This document shows, piece by piece, positions 34,285 through 44,221 of a stretch of DNA of 64,000 bases. The position numbers and the translations under genes are program-made. Each line of letters begins with the position of its first letter. Within the stretch, counting starts at the first letter, position 1. Below the pieces are notes generated by a model. It was not told the DNA's origin and did no database searches. It worked only from the letters and a program-made list of their open reading frames with translations. Origin of the DNA: Schistosoma mansoni (Eukaryota; Platyhelminthes; Trematoda; Strigeidida; Schistosomatidae); contig NC_031502.1 in NCBI RefSeq assembly GCF_000237925.1, positions 51,783,120-51,847,119 of the forward strand, given 5' to 3'.

Positions 34285-34600
34285 TTTTTATGATGGTCTA
34301 GCTTTAATCGACTAATGAATTCAACTATTAAAACATACTAGAATGTCCACAAAATCCCATTCTGATAACAATCATTATGTGCTCATTGGTGACTGGCTTC
34401 ATGAGGTATTTACTGGAGTTCTAGTGAATAGCCGTGACCAATGGAGTTCAACCGTGTCTGTTGTAAAGGCAGTTATTCACTGAAGACAATGGTGGACGGT
34501 CACGCAATATCGTGGATCGGTTGAAGTTAGACATTAACACTGTTGGATGCTGGCTCAGTGGTCTGGATGTTAAGCGTTCGCAGATGATCAACAATCAGTG
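34285..34600 (+). repeat. Family B SINE, sense copy lacking the ribozyme end (B7)
   Basis: Starts with the arm TGGTCTAGCTTTAATCGACT, continues through ATTCTGATAACAATCA, TGACTGGCTTCATGAGGTA, ATCGTGGATCGGTTGAAGTTAG and an A-box-like TGGCTCAGTGGTC, and stops before the B box. It shows the full order of the unit upstream of the tRNA-like part. Confidence 0.65.
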
Positions 34601-36060
34601 GATCAAATGAAAAATATCTGTTACAAAAATCTAGTAATTCGCCCCATCATATTCTTATTTCAGATTAAGAAGTATTTTACGCAGAGTTGTACATCTAACC
34701 GTGATTTATTTTACAAATCATGATACTTATGCTACTGTTCAACATCAACAATCTCGACCTTTCATGAATAACAGTGATCTCCATTCATTTTCACTGTTGC
34801 TTCAGTAGGTAAATCGTTCCTTAGACTAGCTAAATGAGTATGGCTTCAACCTCATAATATTGCTTATTTGCAATTGATTGCCATAAGCTGAAATATAAAA
34901 ACATTTTATGAAAAAGACATAAATTTAATTGGATTGTGATGCCTCAAGAAAGGGGATATCAATAAATAGAATAAATCTGCATGTTTTCCGACTTTTCTTG
35001 AATACAATCTTTATTCTGTTCAGAAACACTTGCCTGAATTTGAATGTTTAACACAGTAAATGCTTATTGTATCAAACAGTAATAAATTCAATGCTCTAAA
35101 GAGGACAGCAGATGTCAACTTGTCAGATTTTATTTCTCATGTGCACAACGCAAACTTTTATGTGTAATGACAGAAATCAACTGCATATGCACTGACTACA
35201 AATGTCAGCATCATTCACACAGTCACTAGTTAACTTCAAAATAATCAAAACGATCTACAGCGATTTCATAATAGGAGTCAACTTAAGAAAACATAAGCGG
35301 AATATAACAACCAGAGACGAGAACATATATCAGTCAGACTCATTTTGGAGACACATTTGAACGAAACAAAGTCACGCAAAATAATCACAACATGCGATAA
35401 TTTCGAAATATTTTACCATTGAATAATCCATTCAAACTTCAAAACGATTAATCTCGACATCTAATGAACGGCAGTGATCTACATCGATTTCCACTGTCAC
35501 TTCAGTTGGTAAACCGTTCCTTAGGTCAGCTACATGACTATGGTCTCAACCTCACAATGTCTCTTTTTTCTAATTGATTATCATAACCTGAATTATACAA
35601 ACATTAACCACTATAATACCATCTGATTCACTTGTCGAAATTCTAATCACAATGGATGTGGCAATTGGTTGATATTTCTTAGTTGCAGACCAGATAACCT
35701 AATTAATACATGATTATAATTTTAGACTAATTGGATGACAGTGTGTGTATGAGTGTGATGTAGAAATTGAAATAATTGTCAAATGACTAAAACTCGATTG
35801 TGGTTAGTAATGTACATAAACAGTTGGAAAACCAATTGGAAAGCATATTAAACCAATCAATGAGCATTACTATTCACATACATGTCATCAACGATGTACA
35901 CCGGAAGTGAAACATTAAATTGACTCATCACATAGTGTTGTTTCATTCAAACGGAGACTAGAAGAATGGTAACTTCCAGAACTATTATTACATATATTCA
36001 CACATATATTCATTTTTACTACATAATAACTATGTAACTAGATCATACATAAATATATAT
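34601..36060. repeat. No gene; two diverged direct copies at 34745-34905 and 35447-35605
   Basis: Both copies share AATCTCGAC, AGTGATCT, TTTCACTGTTGC/TTCCACTGTCAC, TTCAGTxGGTAAA, CGTTCCTTAG and TCAACCTCA in the same order and spacing, about 700 bp apart. An old segmental duplication or two copies of one repeat. The rest is AT-rich with no motif. Confidence 0.45.
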
Positions 36061-36069
36061 ACATTACGG

Positions 36070-36362
36070 TAAGCAGAGATGGATAGTGGCTAGCAGTGGA
36101 ATCCAGTACTCGCGTTTCGTCCCACTTAGGACTCGTCAGCTGGATGTACCTGCATCTCAGAGTTGATGTTCACTCTGGGACTCGAACCCAGTACCCTCGC
36201 TTCAAACGCCATCGCGTTATCCACTCGGCCACTGAGTCCTGATAGCCAATTAAAGCTATATCGAGGCAATTCGCATAGTATGCACATATGCCAATTAGAG
36301 ACTGAGCAGTTGCAGTCCTAACACATCGATGGGAAGATTCAAACAAACAATACTAAATGAAT
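36070..36362 (-). repeat. SmAlpha-like SINE with tRNA-like promoter and hammerhead (A2)
   Basis: Read on the minus strand: arm (AATTCATTTAGTATTGTTTG...CTATGCGAATTGCCTCGATA), then a tRNA-like segment with A box TGGCCGAGTGG (36221-36231) and B box GGTTCGAGTCCC (36177-36188), then the hammerhead (36098-36150) and the end CTGCTAGCCACTATCCATC. This order and the sequence around the ribozyme match what is known of the schistosome SmAlpha SINE. The best copy in the window. Confidence 0.85.
36098..36150 (-). ncRNA. SmAlpha hammerhead ribozyme
   Basis: Minus strand: GGTACATCCAG, CTGACGAG (36132-36139), stem II TCC/GGA with loop TAAGTG, GAAAC (36114-36118), stem III ACGCGAGT, cleavage triplet GTA, then CTGGATTCC, which pairs with the upstream GG...ATCCAG strand. 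All invariant core positions are present. Stem III deviates by one base from the palindrome ACGCGCGT and the triplet is GTA rather than GTC, so activity may be reduced. Confidence 0.8.
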
Positions 36363-36429
36363 TTATGTGTACATTACTTTTATCAAAAGCTTTTGAATAA
36401 CAAATTTCCATTATTAATCTGTTGTTAGT

Positions 36430-36790
36430 TCATTATTCAGTCTCCCCTACTCACAGACACTTTTCGACTTGATCAGCTGTAGTTGTTATTTTCCATTTTA
36501 TGGTGTAGTGTGGTCGTACGTGTTTGGATACAAAATATAAATGCTTGTAATATAATATTCGTATAATGGAGGCTGGATACTAATTTCTCGACTCAACGGT
36601 CTGAGAGGGGAAAAAAGAAACCAAGTCGAGGATCAATAAGGACTTATCATTGACTCAAAGCTACTAGTGTCGGTTCGTGTGTCGTTGCTTAGCTTAAGGA
36701 CAAAGTCATAAAAATCGATATTGTGATTGTTGTTTTACCACGTGATATTAGTGATCTGCCAAAAGTAAATACAAATTTAAAGCTGACAAT
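36430..36790. repeat. Interspersed repeat, diverged copy 2 (paired with 1660-2040)
   Basis: Same family as 1660-2040. It lies between SINE A2 and the 3' end of the Gln/Ser-rich gene. Confidence 0.4.
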
Positions 36791-36948
36791 GTGCTTGAGA
36801 ATGAAGGTCATTTGTAACAAATCAAAGTGATATTATTTAGTAATAATAGTCACGGTGGATTGTGACTGATCAGATGATCAGGAGGACGTTTGTTGTTCAT
36901 TCGATATTTGAGTCTCTGACGTCACCTGTAACTCTCCAAAAGGATGTT

Positions 36949-38190
36949 TTAGTCGTTGTTATTGTTGCTGTTTTGATAGGACAATGGAGGATCCAGAGTG
37001 AGCTGAGCTTCGAGTGACTGTTTTGGTTCACCAGTTTGTGAATCGTCAAATTCGGAATACGACTCAACTACTGGTTTTGACACATTTAGAATCTGTGAAT
37101 CGGATTCTTGGAACTGTCCAGGTGGTTGTGGTTGAACTAATATTAAATCACTAATATTAGATTGTGACTGATCGAATTGTGATGATAAATCGATTTGATG
37201 TGGTTGTTGAATTTCAGGCTGTAACTGTGGTAATGATTGATTAAGACTATCTTGTATTTCTCGAGACTGTTTAGATGAATTTAGTTGAACTAATATCAAA
37301 TCACTAATATTAGATTGTGACTGATCGAATTGTGATGATAAATCGAGTTGATGTGGTTGTTGAATTTCAGGCTGTAACTGTGGTAATGATTGATCTTGAT
37401 TATCTTGTATTTCTCGAGACTGTTTAGATGAATTTAGTTGAACTAATATCAAATCACTAATATTAGATTGTGACTGATCGAATTGTGGTGATAAATCGAG
37501 TTGATGTGGTTGTTGAATTTCAGACTGTAACTGTTGTGATGATTGATCTTGATTATCTTGTAGTTCTTGAGACTGTTCAGATGATTGTGGTTGAACTAAT
37601 ATCGAATTACTATTATTAGAATGTGACTGATCGAATTGTGGTGATAATTCGAGGTGCGGAGAATCTGCTTCATTCTGGGTTTCTTGTGTTGGTTGTTGTT
37701 GTTGTTGTTGTTGTTGACTATCCTGAGATTCTTGGGGTAGTTCTGTTGCTTGTTGTTGTTGTTGATGATTATCAGGTAGTGAAGGATCAATGTCAGTTCC
37801 TAACTGACTAGGTGATTCTGCTTGATTAGATATCTGTGATCCTGATGATTGGTTTGTTGTATCGACTGGAATTTGTGAATCATCATTCTGGTTTTGTGGA
37901 TTCACCAATGATTGCAAGTTTGTATAATTTAGAGATTGATATTGAATTTGTGATTGGATTGAATATGAATGCTGACTTTGTTGTTGACTTTGCTTCTGAA
38001 TGATGTGTTGTCCATCATTGTTATTGTGAATAAATGATTGTGATTGATTTTGTTCATGCATTGAATATCCATTTGCATTAAACGTTTGCTTTTGTGACTG
38101 AAATTGATATGAACCATTATTTGAAATAACGATGCAATTGATGTATACAATTGAAGAAATAATAACGATTATTAGCATTGAATTAATCAT
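36949..38190 (-). CDS. Secreted Gln/Ser-rich repeat protein, single exon
   Basis: 413 codons without an intron. Residues 1-22 (MINSMLIIVIISSIVYINC) form a clean signal peptide. Residues 23-190 are Gln/Asn/Ser-rich with poly-Gln runs (CAA-rich, at about 37690-37712 and 37750-37765). From about residue 180 a 51-residue unit is repeated about four times: DQSQSNISDLILVQLNSSKQ and flanks, with one N-X-S sequon per unit. The tail is acidic/Ser-rich and ends YQNSNNNND. No Cys after the leader and no transmembrane segment, so it is likely an intrinsically disordered secreted or matrix protein. I do not recognise a named family. A TATA-like box lies about 80 bp upstream. Confidence 0.75.
   Translation of the reverse strand: MINSMLIIVIISSIVYINCIVISNNGSYQFQSQKQTFNANGYSMHEQNQSQSFIHNNNDGQHIIQKQSQQQSQHSYSIQSQIQYQSLNYTNLQSLVNPQNQNDDSQIPVDTTNQSSGSQISNQAESPSQLGTDIDPSLPDNHQQQQQATELPQESQDSQQQQQQQQPTQETQNEADSPHLELSPQFDQSHSNNSNSILVQPQSSEQSQELQDNQDQSSQQLQSEIQQPHQLDLSPQFDQSQSNISDLILVQLNSSKQSREIQDNQDQSLPQLQPEIQQPHQLDLSSQFDQSQSNISDLILVQLNSSKQSREIQDSLNQSLPQLQPEIQQPHQIDLSSQFDQSQSNISDLILVQPQPPGQFQESDSQILNVSKPVVESYSEFDDSQTGEPKQSLEAQLTLDPPLSYQNSNNNND
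37171..37780 (-). repeat. 153-bp tandem repeat in the Gln/Ser-rich gene
   Basis: ATCGAATTGTG recurs at 37171, 37324, 37477 and 37630, exactly 153 bases apart. The two middle units are nearly identical and the outermost diverge. Confidence 0.9.
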
Positions 38191-38270
38191 GGTTCATGAA
38201 TAACTATCAAAATGAACGTTTCATTCACTTTACTGTAGTGACCTATGCAACTCATTATGTAATTAGTAAT

Positions 38271-38280
38271 CTATTTATAT
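38271..38280 (-). promoter_or_regulatory. TATA-like box of the Gln/Ser-rich gene
   Basis: ATATAAATAG on the minus strand, about 81-90 bp upstream of the ATG at 38190. Same arrangement as the mucin-like gene. Confidence 0.5.
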
Positions 38281-38504
38281 CATTTATCGTCAATAATTAA
38301 TCTTTTATAATCTACAATTTTAATGAAAAATTCATTTTTTTTTTAGTTTTTTTAATTAGTTAATACACAGGTTTATGACTTTAACCATTTTTGACATGAC
38401 AAGAGCGACATGCAAGAGAGAGAGAGAGAGAGGTAATCGTTTCTATGTGATAACAATTATAACATGTTAGAAAAATTTTATAAAATAAATAGATAGATAA
38501 AGAT

Positions 38505-38660
38505 TTTATAGTTCAGTCGTTTGAAGCTAGATCACCATGAAAACCCTGGAAGCATTGGATAGCCATTTCGTCCTATTGTTGGACTCATCAGTAGTATGCA
38601 TCCATGACTCATGATTTCAACTATAAAATTACTAAAATCTCTACATAACCTCCTTCAGAT
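38505..38660 (-). repeat. Family B SINE, shortened copy (B8)
   Basis: Arm (TTGAAGCTAGATCACCATG), ribozyme region, then a jump from CATCCATGA straight to the arm end ACTCATGATTTCAACTAT in inverted orientation and ATTACTAAAATCTCTACATAA. The tRNA-like part is absent, leaving essentially arm plus ribozyme plus inverted arm. Confidence 0.6.
38552..38600 (-). ncRNA. Hammerhead motif, family B (B8)
   Basis: Minus strand: CTGATGAG (38584-38591), stem II GTCC/GGAC fully paired, GAAA, stem III ATGGCTAT still self-complementary (with a G-U pair), cleavage triplet ATC. Core intact. Stem I has lost several pairs. Confidence 0.6.
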
Positions 38661-38689
38661 AAAGATTTATTTAATACTAAAAATGCTTG

Positions 38690-39020
38690 AGATGGTGAAG
38701 AAGATTTGTAGCTCAGGTGGATGATTTTGATGTGAGTTTGTTCTCTGAGCTGGATGGCTTGGTCGTAGAGCTTTCATCGTCCTTCTGAACGATATCACCA
38801 GCATAAACTTCGGGTAGAAGTGCTTAGATGAAGAAGTGCTTAAAATGAAGTTTAATCATATATTTATTGGGTACTTTATTTGCTTTTTCACTGTTTATTG
38901 TTGATAAACAGCTGTTTTTGATGAAGTTTTGTTGTTTGATCTGGATGGTTTGGTAGTGAGAAGAAAACTCTATCAAAATCATCCACATGAGCTACAAATC
39001 TTCTCTAACATCTTATAAAC
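38690..39020. mobile_element. Foldback element family C, longest ungapped copy (C3)
   Basis: Left arm GAGATGGTGAAGAAGATTTG, TAGCTCAGGTGGATGATTTT, GTTTGTTCTCTGAGCTGGAT to the AACGATATCACCAGC block. After about 130 bp of AT-rich interior, the right arm ends with CTATCAAAATCATCCACATG, AGCTACAAATCTTCTCTAAC, the inverse of the left end. No ORF, so non-autonomous. Confidence 0.7.
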
Positions 39021-39117
39021 AGCTGTTTCCACCATTCATTTTGTCATATGAGTTGAGATTCATGTTATCTCACAGACTTCTAAATTAAATGCATTGAATT
39101 CGCAACAATATTGTTTT

Positions 39118-39355
39118 ATTCACTTAGTATTACTTGTTTAAATCTTCTCATTGATGTTTAGGACTGCAACTGGTCAGTCTCTTATAGGCATATGTGCATA
39201 CTGTGCGAATTGCCTCGATATAGCCTTAATCAACAAGCATTATAAGCAATGATGGATAGTGGCTAGCAATGGAATCCAGGACGCGCGTTCCGTCCTATTT
39301 GGGACTCGTCAACTGGATGTACCTTCATCTCAGAGTTGATTTTCACTCTGGGACT
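39118..39355 (-). repeat. SmAlpha-like SINE, arm inverted relative to the ribozyme (A3)
   Basis: The left arm (ATTCACTTAGTATTACTTG...CTCGATATAGCC) is followed by CATTATAAGCAATGATGGAT and the ribozyme read on the minus strand, ending at CACTCTGGGAC before the tRNA-like part. Confidence 0.7.
39271..39323 (-). ncRNA. SmAlpha hammerhead, decayed core
   Basis: Stem III ACGCGCGT and the GTC triplet are perfect, but the core reads TTGACGAG (C3 changed) and GGAAC (one invariant A changed), so self-cleavage is not expected. Confidence 0.6.
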
Positions 39356-39359
39356 GTTT

Positions 39360-40080
39360 TCTATATATTATATGTATTATATTATGTGTATTCCCTTCTC
39401 AAGTTACATATGAAATTTAAAAACTGACAATATCTGAAGAGTATAGCTTATTTTTTCCAACTGGTTAAACCTTTATAGTAATGTCTATCAAGAATATGTT
39501 TTGATATGTCTTACTTGTAAAATGACATGGGTGTTATGTAACTTCCGACTACTTCAGAATAACTTAGTAATGATAATAGTGAGATTATAATTTATGAACA
39601 ATTTTTGAGTAATGCTAAAGCGACACTGAGAATATCCACCTATTTGCTAAGATGAAAGGGGTTTTTGAATTAGTATAAGGAATTAAAGTAGGCATTTACA
39701 TTACGAACTGACATCAGCTATAGTGCCAAAATGCTATTTAACCATTTGGATAAATGAATTTCGCTCCAAAATCCAATATCTGCTGTCTTGAATTTCATCA
39801 GTTAGTTCATAAGTTATAGTCTCGCCATGGTATTTCACACTTATTTACATATTAATTAAGCAATAAGCGTAAACTCAGGGGTTTGTTCGTATTTCACATT
39901 ATATTCCGTTTACTAACCATTTGAAGTGGTATGATTTTTTGGTAACAGTTTCATTGGTCTGATCTGGCAAAACAAATTTAGGATTAATATTTTGTCGTCT
40001 TTCGTATTTCATTTATAAACCTCATATACATTTGGAAGACTATAAAATTCCTTATTTGTTAACAATTTCAAGAACGTGAT
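39360..40080. other. No gene seen
   Basis: AT-rich intergenic DNA. Confidence 0.3.
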
Positions 40081-40082
40081 CA

Positions 40083-40235
40083 TGAAATCTAACAAGCACT
40101 GGATAGCTGTTTCGTTCTACTATGGGACTCCTCAATAGTGAACATCAATAACTTTGCATCTAGGAACTGAACACAGGATCTTCAGTCTGGCACGTAAATA
40201 GTTAACCTTCAGACCACTTGGAAGGGACCTAATGG
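40083..40235 (-). repeat. Family B SINE, diverged (B9)
   Basis: AAGCACTGGATAGCTGTTTCG, TATGGGACTCCTCAATAGTG and an A/B-box region ending AACCTTCAGACCACTTGG follow family B order with many changes; the ribozyme core is altered. Confidence 0.5.
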
Positions 40236-40721
40236 TGTACATAAGTCTTCATATATAGAATATGTTATCCGAGGTTGTAGGTAAAGAAAAGATTTGTTGG
40301 TAACCAGTATCAGAATTTTCAATCATATTTGTAACTTGAACTCTATGAGAACATGCAGTGAAATGTACAACAATATAACACGCAAACATAGTGTGATAAG
40401 CTTGAACATGTATGGAGTATTAAAATATACATAATGGACATGATTTTGTAAGTGCAATTGTTTACGTGATAAATAGTTCCGAGGTTTGCAAATACCTTTA
40501 TTAAACGATTATCGATTTAATTACTCGTTCACCAGTTGATGAAAATATTTATGATTAAGTTATCTAGTTGAAATAACTAAGCAAATAATCTGATATTTGA
40601 ATGCACACCAAAGAAAATCCATTCAAAGCCTTGTAATTAATAGATGATGATTTCACATTCTAGAAGGTGAGCTTTGGCAACTAAATAAATTCATTTTTTA
40701 AACTAGGTTATATGGGGAGAC

Positions 40722-41431
40722 TGGTTAGCGTTTTTTTTAGCGAGTTGGTTTTCTACGGGATGGGGTCTCTAACCCTATGCCCAACCCTCCTCCTTCACCC
40801 GGGCTTGGGACCGGCAGTAGCCACCGGAGGACCTACAGGCAGCATCAGTGATGAATACGGTGGATCAGATGCAGATGTGATGGCGAGGATCGGCAAAACA
40901 AGAGCAGCATATTTACAACTGAAAAACATTTGGAACTCAAAACAGTTGTCAACCAACACCAAGGTTAGAATTTTCAATACAAATGTGAAGACAGTTCTAC
41001 TGTATGGGACGGAGACGTGGAGAAACACGAAAGCAATTATCCAGAAGATACAAGTGTTTATTAACAGTTGTCTACGCAAGATACTTCGGATAGTTGGCCA
41101 GATAATATCAGCAACAGCCTGCTGTGAGAGACAACAAACCAGATTTCAGTGGAGGAAGAAATCAGGAAGAAGCGCTAGAAGTGGATTGTGCAAACTTTGA
41201 GGATAGCACCAAACTGCGTCACAAGACAAGCCTTCACATGGAATCCTGAGGGCAAAAGGAGAAGAGGAAGACGAAAGAACACATTACGTCGAGAAACGGA
41301 GACAGACATGAGAAGAATGAACAAAAACTGGATAGAACTAGAAAACAAGGCCCGGGACAGAGTGGGTTGGATGACGCTGCTCGGCGGCCTATGCTCCATT
41401 GGGAGTAGCAGGCCTAAGTAAGTAAGTAATG
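40722..41431 (+). mobile_element. RTE-clade LINE with 5' inversion (twin-priming copy)
   Basis: Flanked by TGGGGAGAC (40713-40721 and 41432-41440). The first ~120 bp are the 5' region of the family in antisense: they match the reverse complement of 14521-14640, with the shared order TCTAC-GG-GATGGGGT, GCCCAACCCTCCTCCTT, CTTGGGACCGGCAGTA and CTACAGG. At about 40840 the sequence switches to sense orientation in the middle of the 3' ORF (SISDEYGGSDADVMARIGK) and continues to the end ([30 protein letters not shown]) with a CCTAAGTAAGTAAGTAAT tail. Inverted 5' segment, sense 3' segment and target duplication are the signature of twin priming. The ORF has a frame change at about 41190. Confidence 0.85.
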
Positions 41432-41440
41432 TGGGGAGAC

Positions 41441-41735
41441 GGAATTTAAAAACGATTTTCCTGAGTTGTTATTGGGGTATGTGTTATCAGATCATGATAC
41501 AGGAGAGTAACTGAATCTATCTAGTTTGAGTATTGATTAATTCACCTAGATTGTCTATCTAATATCAATCACCGACCAACAATTAACATGGAGATAATAA
41601 GATAACAGACAGGATCAATATTTACAGCTTTTGGTTTAGAGTTCAGTTCTTACACAATCGCTTTTCCGATAGCCAATATACAACACAACACTACGGATTA
41701 AAATTTTCTTCTAATGCACTTATGAATCGCATATA
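41441..41735. other. No gene seen
   Basis: AT-rich; short spacer before the repeat at 41736. Confidence 0.3.
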
Positions 41736-42500
41736 CATTATTATGAAGTAAAATCCTGTTATAACGTATGGGTGTCTGTTTGATATATCGATTGCTTGCG
41801 CGTGCCCTCTTAATATATAAACGTCCAATGATACATAAAATACGTACGAGCAGTCTTGATTGCGTATCGGCCCTGCTATCTGCCTAGCCCAGCCAGTTGA
41901 GTCCAGAACACAAATAACAGCCTCGGCAATATGAATCATTATTCACAAGCATACTGGGTTTATATACTAACCAAACAGACCACATCATACCAAAAGATAG
42001 AAAAATAACAGGGAGCATCAGTTCCCTCAAAGATTACAGGTACACCTTGCTGACGAGTGCCAAGTAGCACGAAACCCGGGTCCAGGGTTTCCTGTTGACC
42101 ACCTCCAACCACCATCTTACCTCAATATATATATAGTGCAAGCAGTGTCGAGTCACCTAGACTGGTGGCCACATTGCAACTTGATCGATAGCATTCGATC
42201 AGCACTAAGAAGGACTTGACATGCATGACATTGATCACCACCCAGTGATCAATCAATTGTGAACATTTGTACAATAATTGGTCAATGTGGCTGTGGATAG
42301 GGGGAAAGTAATCAATAATAATAGTTCAAAGGTCAAAATAAAAGATATGATAAGAGGAACACGAATACGATTAGGTCAGTTATTTAACAACTATACAATA
42401 GGAAATAGACATATTACATTTGTCCATAAATAGACCTCAGATTTACCATTCATAATTCATCAGGGGATATAACAAATCCTGACCGCACATCAACATAATA
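41736..42500 (+). mobile_element. Retroelement-derived repeat with PLE-type terminal hammerhead
   Basis: A second copy lies at 45730-46440 (same orientation), sharing GCAGTCTTGA, CTGCCTAxCCCAGCCAGTT, GAGTCCAGAACAC, TATGAATCATTATTC and CATACTGGGTTTATATAC. Only this copy carries the hammerhead block (42035-42110) and the following ~190 bp. Short hammerheads with palindromic stem III are known from terminal repeats of Penelope-like elements, so I infer a PLE terminal region. No coding part is attached. Confidence 0.55.
42045..42087 (+). ncRNA. Hammerhead ribozyme, third family (PLE-type), intact
   Basis: Stem I CCTTG (42045-42049) pairs with CAGGG (42083-42087). Core CTGACGA (42050-42056). Stem II GTGC/GCAC (42057-42060 with 42067-42070), loop CAAGTA. 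GAA at 42071-42073. Stem III ACCCGGGT (42074-42081) is a perfect loop-less palindrome. The cleavage triplet GTC ends at 42082. Every invariant position and all helices are intact; the best-formed ribozyme in the window. Confidence 0.85.
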
Positions 42501-42900
42501 ACGAAACTACTACATGAACATAACTATTCCACAGGTGAAGCAGAATAGAGTAATGTGCACACAATACATTAACAATAACTTAAAAGATATACAACATATA
42601 ACTACAATTGATTCATCGCGTAAAACTTTACAAGTCAGTCAGTCACAATATAGAACTTCGTACGTACGCACATCAGTTTGAGTTGCCATACCACATTAGC
42701 ACAGAGATGCAGTTGTCGATTAAAATTCCATAGTGGTAGATGTAGTAAGAGTATAAGCATTATGTGGAAGATTACGGTTTGATGATGTTATTGAAGGAGT
42801 ACAATCCAGAGAAAAAAATTTGAAAAGAGAAAAAAGAAAGGTACACGAAGAATTCAGATTAGAATTTGGTAGAACACAAAAAGTGAATGCACCTTCGCCA
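42500..42900. other. No gene seen
   Basis: AT-rich spacer between the retroelement repeat and a LINE fragment. Confidence 0.3.
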
Positions 42901-43370
42901 TTACAAACGATTTTGAGCCATGTCATTCAAGGTCTCTAACAATCGATTGCTATCATCTTGCGAATCACAACCAGATAGTCTACACCTACCAGCATGACTC
43001 AGTCCAATTGTCAGTGACTTCATGGATTTATGCCATGTTTTGGTCTGGCCGCCCATAGCTTTCTTCCAATCTAATCCTACACCATAAAACATTGCATGTC
43101 GTGGCAGTCGGTGGTTGGGCATACGTACCACGTGTCCCAGCCATCTCAACTGACGAAGTTTCACTACTTCATCAGTCGATTTGCCTTCCTTACCTAGTAC
43201 CCGTTTCCTAACAATTGCATTACTTACCCGGTGGTCCCAGGATATACAAGCAATGCTTCGAAGACACCTATGATCGAATACTAGTAGCCTACGAATATCC
43301 TCTACTCTTATCGGCCATGTTTCACTGCCATAAAGTAGGACGGAACGAACTGCTGCACAGTAAACCTATT
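42901..43370 (-). mobile_element. Non-LTR retrotransposon fragment of a second family (RT C-terminal part)
   Basis: Minus-strand frame, continuous for about 150 codons: VYCAAVRSVLLYGSETWPIR, DIRRLLVFDHRCLRSIACIS, DHRVSNAIVRKRVLGKEGKS, LRQLRWLGHVVRMPNHRLPR, WKKAMGGQTKTWHKSMKSLT. This is the region after the RT domain of a LINE clearly different from the RTE copies here (LGHVVRMP in place of IGHTLRK). Truncated at both ends; a stop lies just upstream of the VYCAA block. The well-kept frame suggests a fairly young insertion. Confidence 0.8.
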
Positions 43371-43825
43371 CTTTTGTTGCTAGACCGATATCTCACCTAC
43401 AAAACTTTACAAGTAGGCAAATACAAAAACTTAATAGTATATGTTTTTAATAATTATACAACGAAATCTAAGCAATAATTCCTGGTAGGTCAATTCCAAA
43501 AGTTCAACTTCACTTCCTATTTATCTTGTTAAAATATCAACAGTTGGGCGATTAAATAGACAAACATCTAACTGATCTCCAAAATTACATATTATAGCCT
43601 AAGAATTTAGTTAGACTATATAAATTTCTATTCTGATCATTTTTAGCATGACAGTTAGTGAAATTTCATTTCCCATCTATTCATTTAAAGTAACTTTTTT
43701 ACATAACTTATCAACAAAATCTTTGCCTTATTTACATTCTAAAGAAGCAAGTTAATCAGTAGTCAGGTTTTTCCAGTTAGCTTTCCATATGTTTCGGTAT
43801 AAAAACTCAATAAAACAATCCATAA
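43371..43825. other. No gene seen
   Basis: AT-rich spacer. Confidence 0.3.
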
Positions 43826-43829
43826 TATC

Positions 43830-44156
43830 CACTTGGTATTGTTTGGTTGAATCTTCCCATTGACGTTTAGGAATGCATTTGATCAGTCTCTTATTAGCCA
43901 TATGTGCATACTGTTCGTATTGCCTCGATATAGCCTTAATTAACAAGCATTATAAGCAATGATGGATAGTAGCTAGCAGTGGAATCCAGGATGGGCGTTT
44001 CGTTCTAAGTAGATAACACGATGGCTTTTGAAGCGAACGGTACTGGGTTCGAGTCCCAGAGTGAACATCAACTCTGAGATGCTGGTACATCCAGCTGTCG
44101 AGTCCGAAATAGGACGAAACGCGCGTCCTGGATTCCATTGCCAGCCACTATCCATC
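43830..44156 (+). repeat. SmAlpha-like SINE, foldback arrangement (A4)
   Basis: Arm (CCACTTGGTATTGTTTGG...CTCGATATAGCC), then an antisense piece of the ribozyme end (GATGGATAGTAGCTAGCAGT...GGGCGTTTCGTTC), then the tRNA-like part in sense (B box GGGTTCGAGTCCC at about 44045) and the full ribozyme in sense, ending CCAGCCACTATCCATC. The ends are thus inverted copies of each other over ~45 bp. Confidence 0.75.
44084..44136 (+). ncRNA. SmAlpha hammerhead, one core change
   Basis: GGTACATCCAG, CTGTCGAG, stem II TCC/GGA with loop GAAATA, GAAAC, perfect palindromic stem III ACGCGCGT, GTC, CTGGATTCC. The invariant A of CUGA is T at 44098, which should abolish or strongly reduce cleavage. Confidence 0.65.
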
Positions 44157-44221
44157 TTTCCTTAAAATCCATTATATCTTCTAATCATTTATCATATTTT
44201 AAAAGCGGTTCATGTTAGCAA

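Noticed and set aside
36177-36240. tRNA gene on the minus strand (A and B boxes, GGTTCGAGTCCC)
   Set aside because: It lies inside a SmAlpha-like SINE between arm and ribozyme and has no acceptor stem that closes. It is a tRNA-derived promoter, not a tRNA gene.
37623-37811. Val-rich ORF opposite the Gln/Ser-rich gene
   Set aside because: It is the antisense of CAA-rich poly-Gln coding sequence.
40712-41200. 162-codon ORF with an apparently novel N-terminus fused to a LINE domain
   Set aside because: The N-terminal part is the antisense 5' region of the same LINE, joined by a twin-priming inversion; the fusion frame is accidental.
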